DNA of 64,000 nt from Scortum barcoo (Eukaryota; Chordata; Actinopteri; Centrarchiformes; Terapontidae): assembly GCA_023238725.1 (NCBI GenBank), contig CM041531.1, positions 3,262,602-3,326,601 of the forward strand, in the 5' to 3' direction. The position numbers and the translations under genes were made by a program. The notes beneath the pieces were generated by a model. The model was not told the DNA's origin. It saw only the letters and a program-made list of their open reading frames with translations, and did not search any database. Positions 55,965-64,000 of this stretch are shown piece after piece. How positions within the stretch are numbered: the stretch's first letter is position 1; every line of letters begins with the position of its first letter.

Positions 55965-56464
55965 GTAGCTGACATCACAGTCAGTAATATATTTAAGTTA
56001 ATTTAAATTAATAATTCATTTATTTTGGAGTTAAAAACATGAATAATTTAGGTTTTAAATAAGGAAAATATTTTTGTTATTTCATATTGATATAAAAGCA
56101 TAAAAATGTTAAAAAAGGGAAACTATATATTATTTAAAAATCTGGAACCAATGTTCGCCGGGCACAGTGATGTCAGGTTTTTTTTGTTTTTAACACACGT
56201 TATTTTTTACCATGCCTAAGTTAGAGCACCGGTCGGGACAGAGTAACAAGCAGAAGTAAGAAGAAGAATTACGTTTTTTAACTCCGTTTGGTTAAGAAGG
56301 CCAGTGAGGTATGTTTATATTATGTTTGTGGCTTACACTGTGTTACATGTCGTTAATTTGTGTTTGTATTTATCCAGTTCTTACGACATTGCCTCGACAT
56401 CGCTCGAGAATAAATGCCTGTGATCTGAACAACCTGCGTCGTAATTGACTGAACGGGAGTTACA
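55965..56464 (+). repeat. 5' LTR of the BEL/Pao element
   Basis: It starts gtagctgacatcacagtcag; the 3' limit near agttaca at 56464 is estimated. An AATAAA lies at 56409. It differs from the 3' LTR by roughly six to eight substitutions and several short indels over the about 375 bp that can be compared. Confidence 0.75.
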
Positions 56465-57076
56465 GTAAGAACTTGAGGTGGAAAGACGAAGTGTGCGCCA
56501 GCTGTCTGCGGAGCTGCAAGCAACGAGCGATTAAGACTGTGCACTGCCGGTAACATAAGCAAGCAGCAAGCAGAGTCCAAGAGCACTGTGTGGTTAAGCT
56601 AATAACAAGTAAAACATTTAAAACAAGTTGAATGTTAAGAGGTTTAGCTTATCATCTGCTTATAAGGGATTCTATAAGTGCTGAAGAGTGAAGTTTCTGG
56701 TGTTATGTACATGATAATGACCAAGTCATTTCTGATTTCATCATTGTTTATTATTTAACTATTTGAAGTTTTATGACATTTAAAGGGTCATTCTTTGATG
56801 CTGCTAAGGCTAAAATACATGGTATAATTCCTTGCAAGTGAAATAAGTTCATTTGTATTGTGAAAGGGTGTTTCAGAAACATTAAGACACTGTAAAAATT
56901 GTTGGTTAAACTTAAGGTTAAAAGGGTAAGTTTAGTTGCAACCTGCATGATTATTGCAATTTAACAGAGATACTAATTAGTAATTAAGTTAAGCTAATTC
57001 ACTAAATCAGTTTCAGTTACATTGAATAAGTAATTTAACCAAAATTCATGTTAGGTTAACTCAAATAATTCTGAAC

Positions 57077-57776
57077 ATGTTTGTGTATCACGGTGATACT
57101 GAAGCCATAGATGTACAGCAGCAATCTAAAAATCTTACTGATGCAGATTTAAACACAGATTTATTACAAGACAGTGAGGTTGGTGTTGAGAAACAAGCTG
57201 CTGCCCAAGAAGGACCTAGAAGAAGCCAGAGAATCCGGACACTCACTGAAAAGGGTCAAAACCTCCATGAGAGCAAATCTAAAGAGCTTTTGAACAGTTT
57301 CACAACTGCTTACAAGCAGTGGAAATCTCTTGTGAGGGAGGCTAAAAAGGCACATGACAGATCCCTCCCCAATGAGATACTGCAAACCCACATGACTAAA
57401 ATCCACCAGGCTTCAGCAGGTGTAAAACAAGCCTACGAAGACTTGCTTCAACATAAGGCACCTGATGGAGAGACTCGTCGTGCAAATGCAGAGAGTGGAT
57501 ACATGTGATGCTCTCACAAGAAAGATCATGCAGTGGGATCTGAGTGATGAGACAGATAAAGGACAAGATTCTAATGATGATCAAGCATGCTGGATTGAGA
57601 TTGGCTCAGTGTTTTTATCTGCAGCATCCCAGAGATCCAGTGTGGGCTCTCAAAGAGTTAGAGACAGTCAAGAAAGTGCAAAAGCAAGACTGCAAGTGTA
57701 TACACAAGAAGTGGATTCAGATCAAGAGATATCAGAATTGCTCCATGACTGTGAATTTATGCCCCTTTTCCACTAG
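57077..57776 (+). pseudogene. BEL/Pao gag, N-terminal part
   Basis: ATG 57077 opens a frame to 57508 with a charged N-terminus (KNLTDADLNTDLLQDSE, RRSQRIRTLTEKGQ). A second frame continues 57465-57776 (TRKIMQWDLSDETD, ARLQVYTQEVDSDQEISELL) and stops in ccccttttccactag. The last 120 bp are repeated at 58335-58461. Confidence 0.65.
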
Positions 57777-58461
57777 TACCAAGCTGAAAATTCCAAGCTA
57801 CAAAGCTGAAAACAGGTAAGCAAGCGCGTAGCAGCTTTCAAGCTTAAGTTCAATCTCTGCTCGGGTGCTGCTTTTATGCTGGCGTTGTTGGCAGTTCAAG
57901 TTTGTCTTGTGAAAGGCGCGCTGCCAATGTCTCTGCAAAGATGAAAGAAGCACTGATAGTCCATTAGGTATCTACTCTGCAGCGGAGTTAGCTGCAACAC
58001 TGTATGTCTATGGCATGCAACTAGCGTAATACCAGATCAATCGACCCTTTAAGGTACCAGATGGCCCCGCTCACCTAAAGCCATCTGATCAAGAAATCTC
58101 CCTTTGGAAGTATTACAAGAAATGGAACGTTTGTATGAAATACAAAATGCAGGAAAAAGTGACCATTTATTGCCAGACTTTGATAACACATTTTGAAACA
58201 CGAGCTTGACACTCTTGAAAATGAGAACTTCAATTGGCTATTTTTTGGACAGACAGAGACTTGCATTACAAGAAGCTGAAAATGCTTCAAGGCAGAAAGC
58301 TTTAGAAGAGAAGCGCATGCAGATAGAGCGCTTAGAGACAGTCAAGAAGATGAATTTTGCAAAAGCAAGACTGCAAGTGTATACACAAGAAGTGGATTCA
58401 GATCAAGAGATATCAGAATTGCTCCATGACTGTGAATTTATGCCCCTTTTCCACTAGTACC
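57661..58461 (+). repeat. Direct repeat inside BEL gag with a 554-bp spacer
   Basis: 57661-57780 and 58335-58461 share gagacagtcaagaa through ccactagtacc; the second copy has about 7 bp more. The spacer contains gag-like coiled-coil sequence (LALQEAENASRQKALEEKRM), so it is a partial tandem duplication rather than foreign DNA. Confidence 0.75.
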
Positions 58462-58761
58462 TATGTGGCTTGTAGAATTGAACTCAGCTTTCCCATTTGT
58501 TAATCACAGTTCGCAAAAGCTGGGCTTTTGGCGAGACTAGGCTTATTTTCGACTTTTTGTCTTGGCTCGACTAAAATTGATGATCAAACTCGACGCAAAT
58601 ACATATTCTGGCACTGTATGTTGGCGGACCTGCAAAGAAAGCTATTGAGAGGTTATTTCCTGATAGGCACGGATGCAGCTTACCGTTACATGGGATGTTT
58701 TGGAAGAAAGATATGGAAGCTCGTTCATGATTGCTAAGGCTTTCAGAGATAAGCTCGCCTT

Positions 58762-59820
58762 ATGGCAAAGATAGGACCTAAGGATAGGTTGAACTCAGGG
58801 TTCTCACTTTCTTCGGGGCGTGAAGCAGCGATGTCTGAGGTGAAAGGTCTTGAAGTTCTAAATGACTGTGGTGAAAACCAAAGGATACTTACCAAACTTC
58901 CTGATTGGTTGACAGCCAGATGGAACAGAAAGGTAATTGAGATTGAAGAAGATACTAAGACATTCCCTAGCTTCAGTCAGTTTGTTGAGTTTGTCAAAAG
59001 GGAAGCCAAGATAGCATGTAGCCCGGTGACCTCTCTTCATGCTTTGAAGTCTAGTGATGGTGAGAAAGTTAAGAATCCTAAGACCCGAAGTGTTGGTGTA
59101 AAGGTGCTGGCAAGTAGCTCTAAAGAAAACTCAGATGTTAAAGATTGTGTATTTTGTGAGAAGTCGAACCATAGCATACACACATGTCGAAGGTTCATGG
59201 ATAAGTCACTTGCAGAAAGAGTCAAATTTGTGCAAACAAATAAAATGTGTTTTGGATGTTTGAAAATGGGACATCTCTCAAAGAACTGTGAAAGTGTCTG
59301 TGGATGTAAAAGGAATCCGACATGTTTGCACGAAGATCGAACTAAGGAAGACAAAAAGAGAGAACATCGGGATGAAGAAAGAAAGGAGAGTGGGAAACGC
59401 TTAAAGGAGAAAGAAAGATCAAAGGAAAGCACAGGGTGTCAACAGACTGATGCAACATTAAGTGAGGTGACTTCTCACCGGGTGGTGCAAAATGTGAACA
59501 GTACACATACCTCCTCGGTTGTGCCAGTATGGTTATCGACAACGAGTAACCCAGACAATGAGGTTCTCTTATATGCACTTCTAGACAATCAAAGTGACAC
59601 CACCTTTGTTTTGCAAGAAAAGGCCAACACTCTGGATGTAAAGAAAGAGCCTGTGCAATTGAAACTCTCCACGCTGGCATCCAGAAGTACAGTCATTACC
59701 AGTCAGAAGTTAACTGGGTTGCAAGTCAGAGGCTTTTACTCATCGAAGAAAGATTCCTCTTCCAGTAACTTATACAAGAGAGTTTATTCCTGTCAATCTA
59801 AGTCATATACCTACATCTAA
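58762..59820 (+). pseudogene. BEL/Pao gag C-terminus and aspartic protease
   Basis: 352 open codons. They contain the end of the DUF1759 region (LPDWLTARWNRKVIEIEEDT), CCHC-type knuckles (CVFCEKSNHSIHTC, CFGCLKMGHLSKNC), a lysine/glutamate-rich linker, and the protease active site ALLDNQSDTTF. The protease would cut the Gag-Pol polyprotein. The frame is lost about 60-100 bp before the stop at 59820, and the RT part continues in another frame. Confidence 0.8.
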
Positions 59821-60735
59821 AACAGCAAGAGCATGGCCTCACCTAGAGCACCTTGCTGAAGAGATTGCTCCTTTAATTGAATGTGACATTGGCCTGCTCA
59901 TAGGTTATAATTGTTCTCAAGCCCTGCTACCGAGAGAGGTTGTGGCAGGCAAAGACAATGAGCCATTTGCCCAAAGAACGGACCTGGGCTGGAGTATTGT
60001 TGGCTGTGTGAATCCCTGTGTTGACTATGGTGATGCAATTGGCAGCAGCCACAGGGTTGTTGTGAGACAAGTGACACCTTATCAGCAGTCACCTGCTAAT
60101 CTGACCAGTGAAGTCCAATATGTATGTCGAACACATGTAAAGGAAGTCATCACTCCACCAGATGTGATAAAGGCTCTTGAGTCTGACTTCACTGAAAGGG
60201 GCATAGAAGATGTTCACTTCTCTCAAGTGGATCTCCGCTTCCTATCAATAATGGAAGAAGGAATCAGAATCAAGGAGGATGGTCACTGTGAGATGCCCTT
60301 GCCATTTAAAGAAAGCAGACAGAATCTGCCAGACAATAGGAAATGCGCAGAGCATCGTCTGAAATGTTTGAGGAGAAGACTTGAAAAGGACAAACAATAC
60401 CACAAGGACTACGTCGCCTTCATGAGTGAAACAATATCTCGTGGAGATGCGGAGAAGGTTTCAAGGGAAGATGTTAATAATAGCCCTGCCTGGTACATCC
60501 CACACCATGGGGTCTACCATCCACAGAAACCAGGGAAGATACGGGTCGTATTCGACTGTTCAGCGAAGTATGAAGGTGTGTCATTGAACGACCATCTGCT
60601 TACTGGACCAGAACTGACGAATAATTTGATAGGTGTTCTCTGCCGGTTTCGGAAGGGTCCTGTAGCAGTCATGTGTGACATTGAACGCATGTTCCATCAG
60701 TTTCATGTCAAAAGCAGAAGACCAGGGACTATTTG
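59760..60735 (+). pseudogene. BEL/Pao reverse transcriptase, N-terminal part
   Basis: Open from about 59760 in this frame. It shows TDLGWSIVG, then NNSPAWYIPHHGVYHPQKPG, KIRVVFDCSAKYEGVSLNDH and VAVMCDIERMFHQFHV, which carries the first catalytic Asp of the RT palm. A single-base insertion near 60722 ends the frame at 60735. Confidence 0.8.
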
Positions 60736-62499
60736 AGATTTCTCTGGTGGGATGATGGAGATTTTCAATCCCAACCGTCAGTTTATCGTATGATAGTGCA
60801 CCTGTTTGGGGCTGCCTCATCACCAGGCTGTGCAAACTACGGCCTCAAGCACATTGCAGCTCAAGGACAAGGTCGTTACAGCGAAGCAAGAATTCGCTTT
60901 GTTGAAAGGAACTTTTACGTGGATGATGGCCTGACGAGTGTGTCATCAGATGATGAAGCGATACAGCTGATCAGCGAGGCAAGGCAGCTCTGCAGCGCTG
61001 GCAAGCTACGCATCCACAAGTTCATCTCCAATCGCCAGGAGGTACTTGCATCACTTCCCAGAGAAGAGTGTGCAGAAACAGTAAGGCATCAAGACTTAGC
61101 CTTGAGTGAGCCGCTGATTGAGAGAGCCCTAGGTGTTAAGTGGTGCATCTCTTCAGATCAGTTCCTTTTTAGAGTGGTTGTGAATGAACGCCCACTTTCT
61201 AGAAGAGGCGTCTTGTCAACGGTAGCTTCTATTTACGACCCACTCGGCTTTGTAGCGCCCTTTATTCTAGTGGGGAAGCAAATACTTCAACAGATGTGCC
61301 GAGAGAAAACAGGATGGGATGAACCACTATCTGATGATCTTCTGTCACAGTGGGAATCCTGGCTCTTGGACCTACAGACTCTGGCTGATGTAAAGATTCA
61401 GCAATGTTATCTTCCAGCAAGCTTTGGTCAAGTCCAAAGACACGAACTCCATCATTTCTCAGATGCAAGTGTTACAGGGTATGGAGAATGCACTTACCTG
61501 AGAGCAGTCAGTGCAACAGGGCAAGTTCACTGTTCGCTGATCATGGGTAAGGCCAGAGTGGCCCCCACAAAGGTCACTACAGTACCAAGACTTGAGCTCT
61601 CAGCAGCTGTTGTTGCTGTTTGCACCAGTGACTTGCTGAGAAAGGAGTTGGAAATAGAAGGAGCCCAAGAAATCTTCTGGACAGACTCAAGAGTCGTCCT
61701 TGGCTATGTCAACAATGAGGCCAGAAGATTCCATGTATTTGTGGCAAATCGCATTCAGCGAATCAAGGAAAGTACCAATCCAAGTCAATGGAGATACGTG
61801 GTCTCTGAAGAAAATCCCGCAGACCATGCATCAAGGGGTCTAAAGGCGAAGGAGCTCATTGCTTCTAACTGGTTTAAGGGTCCAGACTTTCTCTGGCATG
61901 ACAAGCTTCCCAGTGGAGATATTAAGGTGGGAGACATTGCAGTCGAAGATCCAGAAGTACGTAAGGCTTTTGTTTACAAGACCTTAACAACAGAAGATTC
62001 TCTGCTTGATCGTTTCCTTAAGTTTTCCAGTTGGACAAGGTTAGTCCAAGCCATTGCCAGGCTTGTGCGGTGGGTCAGAGAGGTTAAAGGTTTGGTATCC
62101 AGAACCAATGAAGCTACAAGTCTTGAAGAGAGAAGGGAGGCAGAACTTACCATCATCGGCATTGTCCATCGGGCAACCTTCTCAGAGGAAATTCAGAATC
62201 TTCAATGCAAGAAGGAGATCATTGGTAAGGATAAGACCAGCAAGCTGCATCGACTGAATCCTTTCTTGGATGAACGGGGCATCCTCAGGGTGGGAGGTCG
62301 ACTTCAGCATTCTGCTTTACATCCTCATGTCAAGCATCCAGCAGTCTTGCCTAAGGCTAGCCACATATCAGCTTTACTGGTCAAGCACTATCACCAACAA
62401 GTGCACCATCAAGGGACGTGGCATAACAATGAATGCACTGCGATTAAACGGCATCTGGATAATTGGATGTACTCATGCTGTGTCATCTCACATTTATAA
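60733..62499 (+). pseudogene. BEL/Pao RT (C-terminal part), RNase H and integrase start
   Basis: 588 open codons. RT palm motifs are RFLWWDDGD, VHLFGAASSPGCANY and the catalytic FYVDDGL. The connection (GVLSTVASIYDPLGFVAPF) leads into RNase H (HHFSDASVTGYGE, PRLELSAAVVA, FWTDSRVVLGYV). The integrase N-terminus follows (LRVGGRLQHS, HPAVLPKASHISALLVKHYH). A frame change near 62413 ends it within the HHCC zinc-binding domain. This is the longest open frame in the window. Confidence 0.88.
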
Positions 62500-63157
62500 G
62501 TGTGTCAAGTGTAGAAAGTTCAGACGCTGTACAGAGGAACAGAAGATGGCAGATTTACCTCGTGAGCGCATGGAAACAGCACCTCCTTTTACTTATTGTG
62601 GGATGGACTGTTTTGGACCATTCTATGTCAAGGAGGGAAGGAGGGAGTTGAAGCGCTATGGTTTGCTGTTCACTTGTATGTCCTCTCGTGCTGTGCACAT
62701 TGAACTACTTGATGACATGACAACTGACTCCTTTATTAATGCACTCCGGACCTTCATCGCTATACGTGGAAATGTGCGACAACTTCGATCGGACCAAGGA
62801 ACCAATTTTCTTGGTGCAAGGAGAGAGTTCCTGGAAGCTGTTAAGGAGATGAACCAAGAGCGCCTAAAGCAACTAGGCTGTGAGTTTGTCATGAACCCTC
62901 CATCCGCCAGTCATATGGGGGGAGCCTGGGAAAGGCAAATCAGAACAATAAGAAGTGTGTTGACATCCATTTTGGATCAGTCATCTCAAAGACTCGACAG
63001 TTCATCTTTGAGAACTTACCTGTATGAAGTCATGGCAATCATAAATAGCAGACCTTTAACAGCGCATTTACTCAATGATCCAACTGGACTACAGCCTCTC
63101 ACGCCCAATCACATCTTGATGATGAAGTCATCTTGTCACCACCAGGAGAGTTTGTGA
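62415..63157 (+). pseudogene. BEL/Pao integrase core
   Basis: Continues the integrase in the next frame: second half of the zinc-binding domain (CVKCRKFRR), MADLPRERM linker, then the rve catalytic core with Asp (CGMDCFGPF), Asp (LRSDQGTNF) and Glu (GGAWERQIRTIRS), and the LTPNHILMM block. The DDE triad is complete. The frame changes near 63130. Confidence 0.85.
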
Positions 63158-63450
63158 AAGAGGACCTGTATCTTCGCAAAAGATGGCGAAGAGTGCAACA
63201 TTTGGCCAATGAGTTTTGGTCAAGATGGAGAAAAGAGTACCTGTTAAACCTGCAACAGAGACAAAAATGGCACAAGACGCATCGCAATGCAAAGGTCAAC
63301 GATGTAGTGATTGTACAAGATGACCTTGCACCACGAAGAGTGGAAACTCGCCAAGGTCACTGAAGTGTATCCTGGTGAAGATGGATGTGTGAGGAAGCTT
63401 CAATTGCTCATCAGTGACTCAGCTCTAGATGATCAAGGAAAGTGACAGAA
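63133..63450 (+). pseudogene. BEL/Pao integrase C-terminal domain (DUF5641-like)
   Basis: Reads YLRKRWRRVQHLANEFWSRW, then KEYLLNLQQRQKWHK and NDVVIVQDDLAPR. The frame is lost near 63345 and resumes in another one to a stop near 63445. The RRW(K)xVQxLxxxFWxRW pattern is typical of the end of Pao integrases. Confidence 0.75.
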
Positions 63451-63624
63451 CAAGCCAGTCTACCTCGTTAGACCAATCCACAAGACAGTTATCCTGCTTG
63501 AAGCTGAGTAATGCAGCCCTGTTTGTCATTGTCTTTCCTCACACCAAACATCATAAATATTAGCTGATTATTTGAATCCTTATTTTAAGTTCATTAGAGA
63601 AATCACCAGTGATTTGGTGGGAGT

Positions 63625-64000
63625 GTAGCTGACATCACAGTCAGTAATACATTTAAGTTAATTTAAATTAATAATTCATTTATTTTGGAATTAAAAACAT
63701 GAATAATTTAGGTTTTAAATAAGGAAAAATTTTTGTTATTTCATATTGATATAATAAAAGCATAAAAATGTTAAAAAAGGGAACTATATATTATTTAAAA
63801 AGCGGAACCAATGTTCGCCGGGCACAGTGATGTGTCAGTGTCAGGTTTTTTTTGTTTTTAACACACGCTATTTTTTACCATGCCTAAGTTAGAGCACCGG
63901 TCGGGACAGAGTAACAAGCAGAAGTAAGAAGAAGAATTACGTTTTTTTTTTAACTCCGTTTGGTTAAGAAGGCCAGTGAGGTATGTTTATGTTTTCATTG
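63625..64000 (+). repeat. 3' LTR of the BEL/Pao element, cut by the window end
   Basis: At least 376 bp matching 55965-56340. It has small expansions (a gtcagt repeat near 63835, a longer T run near 63945) relative to the 5' LTR. Confidence 0.85.

Larger units (their letters stand above)
55965..64000 (+). mobile_element. Near full-length BEL/Pao LTR retrotransposon (runs past the window end)
   Basis: Two direct LTRs (55965-56464 and 63625 onward) bracket gag, protease, RT, RNase H and integrase in BEL/Pao order. The empty target is preserved at about 18304-18310 in the duplicate block (attcagt). A purine-rich tract, gatttggtgggagtg, precedes the 3' LTR. Several frameshifts interrupt the coding region. 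It is a different family from the fragments at 5582 and 49495. Confidence 0.9.

Overview
This is vertebrate nuclear DNA, almost certainly from a teleost fish. The evidence is phase-matched exons of the fish-expanded NLRC3-like (NLR-C) immune receptor family with a FISNA-NACHT exon and shuffled LRR exons, plus fish-type transposons (L2 and Rex3 LINEs, Tc1/mariner, BEL/Pao), long CA/GT microsatellites, spliced genes with GT-AG introns, and no operons or Shine-Dalgarno sites. A 500-N scaffold gap lies at 29479-29978.

Layout. Positions 1-2421 hold the 3' end of NLR gene A (two LRR exons, a 30-bp exon and a stop). A minus-strand gene of unknown identity follows, with exons at 4411-4471, 4735-4831 and about 10388-10520. 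One of its introns holds an internally deleted BEL/Pao fragment (5582-8734) that is split from its flank by an L2 LINE (8735-10276). Positions 11377-15135 carry three exons of a tyrosine-recombinase-like gene; its first intron contains an LTR-like element with a Tc1/mariner copy nested inside. Positions 15136-22990 are mostly dispersed repeats, including a Rex3 LINE with a 10-bp target duplication.

NLR gene B (about 23145-27554) has a non-coding first exon, an ATG exon, a RING exon and a FISNA-NACHT exon. It runs into the gap just before its first LRR exon would begin. NLR gene C (about 30200-47431) is the only locus seen from promoter to stop: the same four exons, six LRR exons, the 30-bp exon and the stop. 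Its introns carry an L2 tail, a Tc1 element, an LTR-like element and other insertions, several of which are absent from gene B, giving matched empty sites. After gene C the minus-strand gene fragment and the BEL fragment recur (48003-52638). The window ends with a second, near full-length BEL/Pao element (55965 to beyond 64000) with both LTRs.

The window is a tandem array. Positions 1-11358 match 45008-53212, 22.9-29.5 kb match 30.0-40.0 kb, and 16911-18310 match 54680-55964, all in the same orientation. Each NLR unit would encode a cytosolic sensor with an N-terminal RING (probable ubiquitin ligase), a FISNA-NACHT ATPase and LRRs. Gene B has an ISRE-like site just upstream of exon 1, pointing to interferon control. 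Nearly every long exon carries single-base insertions, most private to one copy and at least two shared by both copies. Private ones look like long-read assembly errors; shared ones look like real decay or the consensus of an older event. No NLR here can be called intact from this sequence alone.
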